Shown: piece after piece, positions 52,732 through 61,475 of the stretch | Layout: each line of letters opens with the position of its first letter | Position numbering within the stretch: the first letter of the stretch is position 1 | DNA from: Streptomyces sp. NBC_01314 | GTDB taxonomy: Bacteria; Actinomycetota; Actinomycetes; Streptomycetales; Streptomycetaceae | Direction: 5' to 3' | DNA length: 64,000 nucleotides | Assembly: GCF_041435215.1 (NCBI RefSeq) | Contig: NZ_CP108394.1 | Span: forward strand, 7,564,001-7,628,000 | Made by a program: the position numbers and the translations under genes | Notes under the pieces: generated by a model | The model's database searches: none | Seen by the model: the letters and a program-made list of their open reading frames with translations, nothing else | What the model was told of the DNA's origin: nothing

Positions 52732-54716
52732 GTGGCGCACACGGACGACGCCATGCGGCGTCCGCCCGCAGGGCCGTGTCCGCCCACGTCCCCAACGCGC
52801 CCGAGTCCGGCGGAGGTTCACCGAGGCAGAACCCGACCGCGGTCCCATATCCGGACTACCCGACCGAGGCCCCATACCCGGACTACCCGACCGAGGCCCC
52901 CTATCTGGACTACGCGACCGAGGTCCCAGATCCGGACCACCCGACCGACGTCCCGGGCCGGGACCACCCGGCCCGCGGATCGAAGGGGTCCCGCGCGGGA
53001 GCCTCTCGCGGCCGTATCGACTTCGGTACCGAGATCACCGCGTCCCTCGTCGTCTTCCTTGTCGCGCTGCCGCTCTGCATCGGCGTGGCCGTGGCCTCCG
53101 GTGTGCCAGCCGAGCTGGGCATCATCTCCGGGGTGATCGGCGGCCTGGTGGTCGGCGCGGCGCGCGGCAGCACGCTCCAGGTCAGCGGGCCGGCGGCCGG
53201 TCTCGCGGCGCTCGTCGCGGAGACGGTCATGGAGTTCGGCGTCGCGATGCTCGGCGTCATCGTCCTCTTCTCCGGCATCCTCCAGATCGTGCTGGGCCTG
53301 GTGAGACTGGGCCGGATGTTCCAGGCGATCTCCCTGGCCGTCGTCCAGGGCATGCTCGCGGGCATCGGCCTGCCACTGATGTTCAGCCAGCTGTACCCGA
53401 TGTCCGACTCCAAGGCGCCGGGCACCCCCCTGGAGAACATGGCGGGCGTGCCCGGGCTGATCGCCGACACCGCGACCGATCCGCAGGCGCTGATCGCCGC
53501 CGGGCTCGGCGTCGTCACGATCGTGCTGAGCTTCCTGTGGAAGAAGGCACCGGGGCCGGTCAGGAAGGTCCCGGCGGCGCTCGTGGCCGTCGGGATCGGG
53601 ATCGCCGTCGCCTCGTTGCCGGGTGTCGAGGTGAAGACGCTCCAGGTCGGCAATCTGCTGGCCTCCGTGGCCGTACCCGGGCCGGAGCAGCTGTCCGGGC
53701 TGGCCAGTGCCGGGATCATCACGGCGATCCTCACGTTCACCGTGATCGCGTCGGCGGAGAGCCTGTTCACCGCCGCGGCCGTGGACCGGATGCACGACGG
53801 CCCGCGCACCCGCTACAACACCGAACTCATCGCCCAGGGCGCGGGCAACACGATCGCCGGGATCCTCGGCGCGCTGCCCATCACGGCGGTCGTCGCGCGC
53901 AGCTCGGCGAACGTCCAGGCCGGTGCCAGGACCCGCCTCTCCCGCACGCTGCACGGCCTCTGGCTGCTCGCCTTCGCGCTGCTGCTGCCGCAGGTGCTGG
54001 CGCTGATCCCGATCTCGGTGCTCGCGGGTGTCCTCGTACACAGCGGGTGGAAGCTGTTCGCGCCGGACGAGTTCCCGAAGATGTGGCGGCAGGACCGGGG
54101 CGAGTTCGCGGTGATGACACTGACGACGCTGGTCATCACGGCGACCGCGCTGCTCGAAGGGGTGCTGTTCGGGCTGGCCGCGGGTGTGGTGCTGGCCGCG
54201 CTGCGCATGTCGCAGACCGTCATCCGGCAGCACATCGAGGACGACACGGCGAAGGTCGTCATGGCGGGCAACGCGACGTTCCTGCGGCTGCCGAAGCTGA
54301 TCGACGCGCTGGAGAGCGCGGCCGCCTCCGGCAAGCCGCGCATCCGGCTCGACCTGCTCGGGGTGACCCATCTCGACCACGCGTGCCGCAGCCAGGTCGA
54401 GGAGTTCGTGGCGCAGCGCCGGGGGGCCGGGCTGCGGGTGGAGCTGCTGATGCCGGACCTCACGGACACGGGCACGCGGATGCCTGCGACGGCTGTGCCG
54501 GTGCCCGTACCGTCGCCGGATGCGCAGGTGGACCCGGCGGAGGTGTGGGACTACGCGACGGTCGGTACGGCGGCGGTGGGGGGTATGGGACAGAGGCCGT
54601 CCGGGCCTGGGCCCGGGCCCACGGCCGAGTGGTTCTATCTCGACACCCGCCCGATGCCGGATACGGCGGAGTCCCGGCCGCCGCTGCTGCGCCGAGGGCG
54701 CGACTGGGCGGAGTAG
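52728..54716 (+). CDS. SulP-family anion transporter with STAS domain and repeat-bearing N-terminus
   Basis: 662 residues. Residues 35-80 are a 9-residue repeat (PYPDYPTEA), then a membrane part from about 97 to 490 with a SulP start (EITASLVVFLVALPLCIGVA), then a STAS domain (about 505-590: TFLRLPKLIDALESA, RIRLDLLGVTHLDHAC). SulP proteins carry bicarbonate or sulfate. The fusion of expression with a carbonic anhydrase points to bicarbonate. The tail (590-662) is Pro/Gly-rich. Confidence 0.92.
   Translation: MSGAHGRRHAASARRAVSAHVPNAPESGGGSPRQNPTAVPYPDYPTEAPYPDYPTEAPYLDYATEVPDPDHPTDVPGRDHPARGSKGSRAGASRGRIDFGTEITASLVVFLVALPLCIGVAVASGVPAELGIISGVIGGLVVGAARGSTLQVSGPAAGLAALVAETVMEFGVAMLGVIVLFSGILQIVLGLVRLGRMFQAISLAVVQGMLAGIGLPLMFSQLYPMSDSKAPGTPLENMAGVPGLIADTATDPQALIAAGLGVVTIVLSFLWKKAPGPVRKVPAALVAVGIGIAVASLPGVEVKTLQVGNLLASVAVPGPEQLSGLASAGIITAILTFTVIASAESLFTAAAVDRMHDGPRTRYNTELIAQGAGNTIAGILGALPITAVVARSSANVQAGARTRLSRTLHGLWLLAFALLLPQVLALIPISVLAGVLVHSGWKLFAPDEFPKMWRQDRGEFAVMTLTTLVITATALLEGVLFGLAAGVVLAALRMSQTVIRQHIEDDTAKVVMAGNATFLRLPKLIDALESAAASGKPRIRLDLLGVTHLDHACRSQVEEFVAQRRGAGLRVELLMPDLTDTGTRMPATAVPVPVPSPDAQVDPAEVWDYATVGTAAVGGMGQRPSGPGPGPTAEWFYLDTRPMPDTAESRPPLLRRGRDWAE
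52832..52966 (+). repeat. Five 27-bp units encoding the SulP N-terminal repeat
   Basis: Units read CCCGACCGAGGCCCCATACC then CGGACTA, in frame, giving about five PYPDYPTEA copies that drift to PDPDHPTDV. Confidence 0.85.
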
Positions 54717-54727
54717 CCGGCTGGGCT

Positions 54728-54815
54728 CGTGGGCGGGTGCGGGTGCGGGTGCGGGTGCGTGTCCGGGTCCGGGGCCTGTGGGGCTTCTCGCGCGGCTCCG
54801 CCGCGTGGGCGCGAC
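54728..54815. repeat. GGTGC microsatellite and dispersed repeat copy
   Basis: GCGGGT-type units at 54733-54770 are followed by GGGGCTTCTCGCGCGGCTCC and GCCGCGTGGGCGCGACC, sharing the centre of the 31806-31885 element and the lead-in of 3441-3481. Confidence 0.65.
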
Positions 54816-54915
54816 CCGCCGCCCCCCACTCACCCGCACCCGACACACCTCCCGCGACACCCTCAGCCGGTCTACGCTGGAGAACGGCTTGAGAACACCT
54901 CGGGAAGGTGGCGTC

Positions 54916-55848
54916 ATGACCGGCTGGAACGTGAGTGACATCCCTGATCAGCGTGGCCGTGCCGCTGTCGTGACCGGTGCCAACAGTGGCATCGGCTATG
55001 TCGCCGCCCGGGAACTCGCCCGTCGTGGCGCCCATGTCGTCCTCGCCTGTCGGAGTGAGGAGCGGGGTACCGCCGCGCTGGAACGGATGAGTTCCGAAGT
55101 CCCGGACGGGAGCGTCGAGTTGATACGGCTCGACCTCGGGGACCTGGGTTCCGTACGGGACTTCGCGGAGGCGTACGGGCGCGCGAGAGGTCGACTGGAT
55201 CTGCTGGTCAACAACGCGGGCGTGATGGCAGTGGCGCAGAGCCGTACGGCCGACGGCTTCGAGACGCAGTTCGGGACCAACCACCTCGGTCACTTCGCCC
55301 TGACCGGTCTGTTGCTGCCGATGCTCCTGGCCACGCCCGGCGCCCGGGTCGTGACCGTCTCCAGCACCATGCACATGAGGGCGAACATCGACATCGACGA
55401 TCTCAACAGTGAGCGCGGTTACGGACGTTGGATCGCCTACGGCCGCTCCAAGACCGCCAACCTGCTCTTCACCCACGAGCTGGCCCGGCGGCTGGCCGCC
55501 AACGGCTCGGAGATGGTCGCGGCGGCCGCCCACCCCGGCTACGCGGCGACCAATCTCCAGACGGCCGGAGCCACCGCCGAGGGCCGCAAGGGCGTCGAGC
55601 GCTTCATGCGCGTCGGCAACAGCGTCTTCGCCCAGTCCGCCGAAGCGGGCGCCCTGCCCACGCTGTACGCGGCGACCGCCCCCGGCGTACGCCCCGACTC
55701 CTTCATCGGCCCGTCCTTCATGATGTGGCGCGGTGCGCCGGGCCCGTCCAAGCGGGCGCCCTGGGCCCGCAACGACCGTGCGGCCGAACGGCTTTGGGCC
55801 GCCTCCGAGCGGCTCACCGGGGTCACGTACGACGAGCTGAAGGCGTGA
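54916..55848 (+). CDS. Short-chain dehydrogenase/reductase (retinol-dehydrogenase-like)
   Basis: 310 residues. NAD(P) site TGANSGIG at about 20, NNAG at about 97, catalytic Ser in VTVSSTMH and YxxxK as YGRSK. The long form with a C-terminal ALPTLYAATAP segment is common among oxidoreductases of the WWOX/retinol-DH type. Substrate unknown. ATG 54916, ribosome site AAGGTGG. Confidence 0.9.
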   Translation: MTGWNVSDIPDQRGRAAVVTGANSGIGYVAARELARRGAHVVLACRSEERGTAALERMSSEVPDGSVELIRLDLGDLGSVRDFAEAYGRARGRLDLLVNNAGVMAVAQSRTADGFETQFGTNHLGHFALTGLLLPMLLATPGARVVTVSSTMHMRANIDIDDLNSERGYGRWIAYGRSKTANLLFTHELARRLAANGSEMVAAAAHPGYAATNLQTAGATAEGRKGVERFMRVGNSVFAQSAEAGALPTLYAATAPGVRPDSFIGPSFMMWRGAPGPSKRAPWARNDRAAERLWAASERLTGVTYDELKA

Positions 55849-55905
55849 GCCACGGACTGCGGGTGGGAGCCAAGGACTGCGGGTGGGAGCCAAGGACTGC
55901 AGGTG
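55846..55905 (+). repeat. Three 20-bp units starting at the SDR stop codon
   Basis: TGAGCCACGGACTGCGGGTG and two GGAGCCAAGGACTGCRGGTG units. The first contains the stop codon of the SDR gene. The array leads into the terminator at 55903. Confidence 0.85.
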
Positions 55906-55946
55906 TGACGCGCGAACCGTAACTTCGTACGGTTCACGCGTCACAC
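55903..55946. terminator. Bidirectional terminator with a 19-bp stem
   Basis: Left arm 55903-55921 and right arm 55928-55946 pair at 18 of 19 positions with a 6-base loop (ACTTCG). It separates the convergent SDR and nirD genes. Confidence 0.85.
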
Positions 55947-55970
55947 CGGAGTGAAGGGTCAGGCCGACGG

Positions 55971-56321
55971 CTACGCGGCGCGCACCTCGTACGCCGTGAT
56001 CCGTACCGCCTCGTCGTCCAGGCACTGCCCGCTCGCCAGGTCGAAGCGCTGCTTCAGGAGCGGGGAGGCCACGAACGGGCGGCCCTGGTGGGAGCCGGTG
56101 AGGCCGCGGGAGAGGACGGCGGCGCCGCCGAAGGGGTCGCGGTTGTCGATGGCGTACAGCCGGCCCGCGCGGTCGAGGAAGAGCGCGGCCTGGTTGCCGT
56201 CGGGGAGCAGGGCGGCCACGCCGCGGCCCGGGGTCAGCAGGGTCAGGTCGCAGACCGTGAACCAGCCGTCCGCCAGCCGCAGCTGGACCTTCACATCGGT
56301 TTTCTCGGGAGCGAGGGTCAT
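55971..56321 (-). CDS. nirD: Nitrite reductase (NADH) small subunit
   Basis: 116 residues. Rieske-like fold (VCDLTLLTPGRGVAALL, LYAIDNRDPFGGAAVLSRG, GQCLDDEAVRITAYEV) but without the Cys/His iron-sulfur ligands, as usual for NirD. Partner of NirB. Its ATG overlaps the nirB stop (ATGA). Confidence 0.93.
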   Translation of the reverse strand: MTLAPEKTDVKVQLRLADGWFTVCDLTLLTPGRGVAALLPDGNQAALFLDRAGRLYAIDNRDPFGGAAVLSRGLTGSHQGRPFVASPLLKQRFDLASGQCLDDEAVRITAYEVRAA

Positions 56322-58921
56322 CGCTGGGCGCTTCCTTCCAGGACATCGGCGGGCCGCAGGCCGATGGACAGCAGCGGCAGGTCGGGCTTGATCTGGTCGC
56401 GCTCGGGGACGAAGCCGACGACCGGGTCCGGAGTGTCCGGGGCGTTGACGAAGGACACGAACCGGGCGAGCTTCTCGGGGTCGTTGATGGTGGAGGCCCA
56501 CTCGTCGGCGTAGTGGGAGACGTGGTCCGTCATCAGGGACTCCAGCTCCTCGCAGATGCCGAGGGAGTCCTCCACGACCACGTCACGGACGTGGTCCAGG
56601 CCGCCGGGGATCCGCTCCAGCCACGTCGAGGTGCGCTCCAGGCGGTCCGCGGTGCGGATGTAGAACATCAGGAACCGGTCGATCAGCTTGATCAGCTCGG
56701 CGTCGCCGAGGTCCTGGGCCAGGAGGTCCGCGTGGCGGGGGGTGGCGCCGCCGTTACCGCCGACGTACAGGTTCCAGCCGTTGGAGGTGGCGATGATGCC
56801 GAAGTCCTTCGACTGGGCCTCGGCGCACTCGCGGGCGCATCCGGAGACCGCCGACTTGAGCTTGTGGGGCGACCTGAGCCCCCGGTAGCGCAGCTCCAGG
56901 TCGATCGCCATGCGGACCGAGTCCTGGACGCCGTAGCGGCACCAGGTCTGCCCGACGCAGGACTTCACGGTCCGCAGCGACTTGCCGTAGGCGTGGCCGG
57001 ACTCGAAGCCGGCATCCACCAACCGGGACCAGATGATGGGGAGTTGCTCGACCCGCGCACCGAACATGTCGATCCGCTGGCCACCGGTGATCTTCGTGTA
57101 GAGACCGAAGTCGCGGGCGATCTCGCCGATCACGATCAGGCCCTCGGGGGTGATCTCACCGCCGGGGATGCGCGGGACGACGGAGTACGAGCCGTTCTTC
57201 TGGAGGTTGGCCAGGAAGTGGTCGTTGCTGTCCTGCAGGGCCGCCTGCTCGCCCTCCAGGACGTAACCGCTGGCGCCGATGGTCGGGGCGAGGGAGGCGA
57301 TGATCGAGCCGACCGCCGGCTTGCAGACCTCGCAGCCGTCGCCGCCCTTGGCCTCGTCACGGCCGTAACGGTCCAGCAGGGCCTGGTACTTGTTGATGCG
57401 CAGGGCGAAGACGATCTCGTACAGCTCCTCGCGGGTCTGCGAGAAGCAGCCGCACAGGCCCTTGTCGACCTCGACGCCGGACGCCTCCAGCTCGGCCGTG
57501 ACCAGCTGACCGAGGACCTTGACGCAACTGCCGCAGGTCGTACCGGCCTTGGTGCACTTCTTCACCTCGGGCACGGTGGTGCAGTTGTGCTCGGTGACCG
57601 CACCGCGGATCGTGCCCTTGCGGATGTTGTTGCAGGAGCAGATGATCGCGTCGTCGGGCAGCGCGGTCGGGCCGAGCTGGACGGACTCCCCGGCGCCGGC
57701 GGGCAGCACCAGCGACTCGGGCGAGACCGGCGGGACGGACCCGGTGAAGGCCTTCAGCGTGCCGTACGCATCCGCGTCGCCGACCAGGATGCCGCCGAGC
57801 AGTTCGCCGCCGCGGCCGATGACCAGCTTCTTGTAGACGCCCGAGCGGGAGTCGGAGTACACGACGTCCAGGCAGTCGGCGGTCGCGCCGTGCGCGTCAC
57901 CGAAGGAGGCCACGTCGACGCCGAGGAGCTTCAGCTTGGTGGACAGGTCGGCGCCGGTGAAGGCGGCCTCGTCGGCGGCGATGGTCGCGGCGGCCGTCTC
58001 GGCCTGCTCGTAGCCGGGGGCCACCAGGCCGTACACCCGGCCGTCGGAGGCCAGCGCGCACTCACCGATCGCGTACACGTGCGGGTCGTTGACCGTACGG
58101 CACTGGTCGTCGACGCTGATGCCGCCGCGCTCGCCGACCGTCAGACCGCAGTCGCGGGCGAGCTGGTCGCGCGGGCGGACACCGGCGGAGAACACCACCA
58201 GGTCGGTGCTGAGTTCGGAGCCGTCGGAGAGCTTCATGCCGGTGACCGCGCCGTCCTCGCCGACGACGATCTCCTGCGTGCCCACACCGGTGTGGACCGA
58301 CAGGCCCATCTCCTCGATGGTCCGCAGGAGCGCGGCGCCACCGCCGTCGTCCACCTGGACGGGCATCAGACGGGGCGCGAACTCCACGATGTGGGAGGTG
58401 AGTCCGAGGCCCTTCAGCGCACCGGCCGCCTCAAGCCCGAGCAGACCGCCGCCGACCACGGCACCGATCTCGGCCGTCTTCGCGTACTCCTCGATCGCGA
58501 GCAGGTCCTCGATCGTGCGGTAGACGAAGCAGCCCTTGGCGTCCTTGTTCGGGACCGGCGGTACGAAGGGGAACGAGCCGGTGGCGAGGACGAGGATGTC
58601 GTACTCGAAGACCTGCCCGGAGCGGGCCGTGACCTTCTTGGCCTCGCGGTCGATCGTCTCGGCCGGGTCGCCGACGAGCAGCTCGATACCGTGCGTCTCG
58701 ATGAACTCCATGTCGGTCATCGACAGGTCTTCGGGCGTCTTGCCCGCGAAGTACGAGGTGAGCGCCACCCGGTCGTAGGCCGGGCGCGGCTCCTCACACA
58801 GCACGACCACGCGGTGCGTGGCGGTCAGGCCGCGCTCGGCGAGCGCCTCGAGGAAGCGCTGGCCGACCATGCCGTGGCCGACGAGCACGATCGTGGGGGT
58901 GGGCCCCAGGGTGGCGGACAT
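56318..58921 (-). CDS. nirB: Nitrite reductase (NADH) large subunit
   Basis: 867 residues. Reduces nitrite to ammonium in the cytosol with NADH. FAD/NADH domains 1-400 (VGHGMVGQRFLEAL; VVGGGLLGLEAAG), a BFD-like [2Fe-2S] domain with CSCNNIRKG and CTKAGTTCGSC (about 425-480), a ferredoxin-like half-domain, and the siroheme/[4Fe-4S] centre CVGQTWC ... SGCAREC (about 655-700). Starts directly behind the accessory FAD gene and is coupled to nirD. Likely activated by GlnR. Confidence 0.96.
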   Translation of the reverse strand: MSATLGPTPTIVLVGHGMVGQRFLEALAERGLTATHRVVVLCEEPRPAYDRVALTSYFAGKTPEDLSMTDMEFIETHGIELLVGDPAETIDREAKKVTARSGQVFEYDILVLATGSFPFVPPVPNKDAKGCFVYRTIEDLLAIEEYAKTAEIGAVVGGGLLGLEAAGALKGLGLTSHIVEFAPRLMPVQVDDGGGAALLRTIEEMGLSVHTGVGTQEIVVGEDGAVTGMKLSDGSELSTDLVVFSAGVRPRDQLARDCGLTVGERGGISVDDQCRTVNDPHVYAIGECALASDGRVYGLVAPGYEQAETAAATIAADEAAFTGADLSTKLKLLGVDVASFGDAHGATADCLDVVYSDSRSGVYKKLVIGRGGELLGGILVGDADAYGTLKAFTGSVPPVSPESLVLPAGAGESVQLGPTALPDDAIICSCNNIRKGTIRGAVTEHNCTTVPEVKKCTKAGTTCGSCVKVLGQLVTAELEASGVEVDKGLCGCFSQTREELYEIVFALRINKYQALLDRYGRDEAKGGDGCEVCKPAVGSIIASLAPTIGASGYVLEGEQAALQDSNDHFLANLQKNGSYSVVPRIPGGEITPEGLIVIGEIARDFGLYTKITGGQRIDMFGARVEQLPIIWSRLVDAGFESGHAYGKSLRTVKSCVGQTWCRYGVQDSVRMAIDLELRYRGLRSPHKLKSAVSGCARECAEAQSKDFGIIATSNGWNLYVGGNGGATPRHADLLAQDLGDAELIKLIDRFLMFYIRTADRLERTSTWLERIPGGLDHVRDVVVEDSLGICEELESLMTDHVSHYADEWASTINDPEKLARFVSFVNAPDTPDPVVGFVPERDQIKPDLPLLSIGLRPADVLEGSAQR

Positions 58922-60148
58922 TCAGGAGCCTCCATCGTTGGTGAGCAGGTGGAGCAGAGGAGCGCCGTTCGCGGGGAGCGGCTCCGCTCCCTCCCAGGCG
59001 CGGGCGAGCGCGCCCACGGTGCCGAGTTCGCCGACGAGGACCCCGCCGACCAGACGGTCGTCGCGGACCACGACCTTGCGGTAGGTGCCGCGGGTGGCGT
59101 CGGTGAGCTGGATGACGTCGTCACCGGGCAGCGGCTCGGGCTCGCCGAACGCGGCGAGATCGAGGAAGTCCGCTCCGGCGAGCGTCAGTCGGGTCAGGGC
59201 GCGGGTCCCGGTGTAACGGGCGGCCGGGGAATCAGCGTCACCCGCCAGCAACTCGGCCAGCACATCGGCCTGTTCGAGCGCCGGGGTGGCGAGCCCGTAC
59301 ACCGTGCCCTCGAACTGGGCGCAGTCACCGATCGCGTGGATGCGCGGGTCGGAGGTGCGCAGTTCCTCGTCGACGATGACGCCCTTGTGCACGGCGAGTC
59401 CCGCGTCCTGGGCGAGACCCACACGGGGGTGGACCCCGCAGGCGATGACGACCAGGTCCGCGTCGAGCGCGTACCCGTCGGCCATCGACACGGACCGCAC
59501 GGTCCCGCCGAGGCTGCGCACGGCACGTACGCGTGTCTCGGTGTGCACCTCGACGCCGAGGTCGGTGAGGTGTCGGCGGACCAACTTCGATGCGGACGGA
59601 TCGAGTTGACGCTCCATCAGCCGCTCGCCCTGCTGGGCGAGGACGACCTGTGCGCCGCGCAGGGCGAGCGCGCGGGAGGCGGAGACCCCGAGGAGCCCGC
59701 CGCCGATGACGACGGCCCGCGCGCCCGGCCGTACGGCCTTGGAAAGCCCCAGGCAGTCGTCCATGGTCCGGAAGGCGTGCACCCCGTCGGGGAACTCGTG
59801 CCGCTCCGGGTCCCAGAGGCCGCGCAGCGGCGGCAGCACCGGGTTCGAGCCGGTCGCCAGGACCAGCCTGTCGTACGCGATCTCCGTACCGTCCGCGAGA
59901 TGTACGGCTCGCATCTCGCGGTCGATACGGACCACCCGGCCGTGCGTCAGCTCGGCGGGGGCGGGCAACGCGATGACCTCGGGCGCGTACCGCCCGGCCA
60001 GGACCTCGGCGAGCAGCACCCGGTTGTAGGGTGTGTGCTCCTCCTCGCCGACCAGCGTGGCGGGCATGCCGAGCTCTCCGAGCCGCCGGGCGAGACGTAC
60101 ACCCGCGAGGCCGGAGCCGATCACCACCACACGTTCATTCGAGGTCAT
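58922..60148 (-). CDS. FAD-dependent pyridine nucleotide-disulfide oxidoreductase of the nirBD operon
   Basis: 408 residues, similar in plan to the N-terminal half of NirB: VVVIGSGLAGVRLARRL (FAD), VVIGGGLLGVSASRAL (NADH), IHAIGDCAQFEG (FAD C-part). It lacks iron-sulfur and siroheme domains, so it may supply electrons to the reductase. Its stop touches the nirB start with no gap. First gene of the operon, 24 bp from the GlnR box. Confidence 0.9.
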   Translation of the reverse strand: MTSNERVVVIGSGLAGVRLARRLGELGMPATLVGEEEHTPYNRVLLAEVLAGRYAPEVIALPAPAELTHGRVVRIDREMRAVHLADGTEIAYDRLVLATGSNPVLPPLRGLWDPERHEFPDGVHAFRTMDDCLGLSKAVRPGARAVVIGGGLLGVSASRALALRGAQVVLAQQGERLMERQLDPSASKLVRRHLTDLGVEVHTETRVRAVRSLGGTVRSVSMADGYALDADLVVIACGVHPRVGLAQDAGLAVHKGVIVDEELRTSDPRIHAIGDCAQFEGTVYGLATPALEQADVLAELLAGDADSPAARYTGTRALTRLTLAGADFLDLAAFGEPEPLPGDDVIQLTDATRGTYRKVVVRDDRLVGGVLVGELGTVGALARAWEGAEPLPANGAPLLHLLTNDGGS

Positions 60149-60171
60149 GCCCCTGAGCGTGCGGTGCCGGT

Positions 60172-60209
60172 GTTACCCGACCGCATCGCATCTGTTTCCC
60201 ACGAGGAAC
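60172..60209 (-). promoter_or_regulatory. GlnR box upstream of the nitrite operon
   Basis: On the minus strand GTTCC-n6-GAAAC-n6-GATGC-n6-GTAAC: four pentamers at exact 11-bp period, the GlnR pattern gTnAc-n6-GaAAc. Two are perfect (GAAAC, GTAAC), two degenerate. nirBD is an established GlnR target in Streptomyces coelicolor. Confidence 0.75.
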
Positions 60210-60615
60210 GCTGCCCTCCCCGTGGCCCCGAGCGGAGTGTGAGGGGTTTCCTGGAGGCCGGGGCGGGGTGTGAGGACACCCGGAATCCCCGCACTGACCT
60301 GGCGATACGGCGGTCATGCGGGTGTATACGGGAAGGCCGGGGCCGGGTGGGGGGAGGACAGGGCGCGCCGGGTATTGGTGCCGTAGGTCACGTCGCGGGG
60401 CCGCGGATCGCGTCGCGGGGGGCGGGAGGGGCGGGGCGGCGGCGAAACATCACGGGGGCGGGCTGTCGGGGGAGGGGAGCCGACCCGCAGAAGATCCTCA
60501 GGTCGATGGACGGTACCTCTGCCTCTGCCTCTGCCCCTGCCCCTCTCCGTCACCGCCACTGATGGGCGGCGGGTTCGGCCGGGCGTTCTGCCGGCAGTGT
60601 CCGGGCTGTCGGTGA
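60210..60615. other. Intergenic region before the nitrite operon
   Basis: About 400 bp with no supportable gene. It contains a CTGCCTCTGCCCCTG-type microrepeat (about 60517-60545). Confidence 0.45.
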
Positions 60616-61293
60616 TCAGCCGACGCGACTGCCCGTGAGGTGGGCGAATACGACCACGTTCCCCTGATAGCCGGTCGACTTCGCCCACCCTCCGCCGCAG
60701 GTGATGACCCGCAACTCCGGCCCCGGCGCCGCCCCGTACACCTTCTCGTCAGGGAAGTTCCGCGCGGCGTACACCTCCACCGCGTCCACCGTGAACACCG
60801 CGATCCCGCCGTCCCGCCGGTCCATCTCTATGGTGGCGCCCCGCTTCAGCGCGCCGAGGCGGTAGAAGACGGCGGCACCGTCGGCGTTGTCCACATGCCC
60901 GGCGACGATCGAGGTGCCCCGCTCACCCGGGGTGGTGCCGGCCTCGTACCAGCCCGCGAGATCCTCCTTCTCCGCCGGCGGGACGTCGAGGCTGCCGGTG
61001 GGCGTGAGGCCGAGCCCCATGAGCGGCGCGTCCACGCGGATGGAGGGGATACGGATGCGGTCGGGCGGGGAGGGCGGCAGCGCGACGGCCGTCGGCTCGT
61101 CCCTCTCCGACGTGCCCGACGACCCGGACGGGCTCGACGCGCTCGACGTGCCGGACGTACCACTGAGGTGGGCCTGCGCGGCCGACGGCTGCGGCGGCGC
61201 GTGTGACGCGGTGCCGCTGCGCAGCAACCACACGCCGGAACAGAGGGCGACCACGGTGACCCCGGCTATGACGGAGCTGGCGAGCCGACGCAC
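60616..61293 (-). CDS. Class F sortase
   Basis: 225 residues. N-terminal membrane anchor (VIAGVTVVALCSGVWLL), a Ser/Thr-rich linker (40-70), then the sortase barrel with the catalytic His in IVAGHVDN and Cys in LRVITCGGG; the Arg is in the VVFAHLTGSR end or nearby. Class F enzymes are typical of actinobacteria and attach proteins to the wall. GTG 61293 with GGAGG 6 bases before. Downstream of the membrane-tailed protein gene, 182 bp away. Confidence 0.9.
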   Translation of the reverse strand: MRRLASSVIAGVTVVALCSGVWLLRSGTASHAPPQPSAAQAHLSGTSGTSSASSPSGSSGTSERDEPTAVALPPSPPDRIRIPSIRVDAPLMGLGLTPTGSLDVPPAEKEDLAGWYEAGTTPGERGTSIVAGHVDNADGAAVFYRLGALKRGATIEMDRRDGGIAVFTVDAVEVYAARNFPDEKVYGAAPGPELRVITCGGGWAKSTGYQGNVVVFAHLTGSRVG

Positions 61294-61475
61294 AGAAACC
61301 TCCTCGCGGACGGACGTCCACCCCCATGCACGTTCACCCCTCCCCTGCCCCTTCCCCTCCCTCTGTTCCTCCCCTTGTTTTCCTCCCCGTGTTCCTCCCC
61401 TCCGGGCCGAGGGGCGTCGGGCCCGGAGGGGAGGGGGGACGGCGGTACCGGCGGACGGACGGCGGAGGGTGTCCG

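Noticed and set aside
56513..60562. A very long open frame on the plus strand (over 1300 codons) opposite the nitrite reductase genes
   Set aside because: It is antisense to nirB and the FAD gene, which have complete family motifs. The long frame follows from the GC-rich third positions of the real genes; its translation is Val/Asp/Leu/Gly-biased without any domain.
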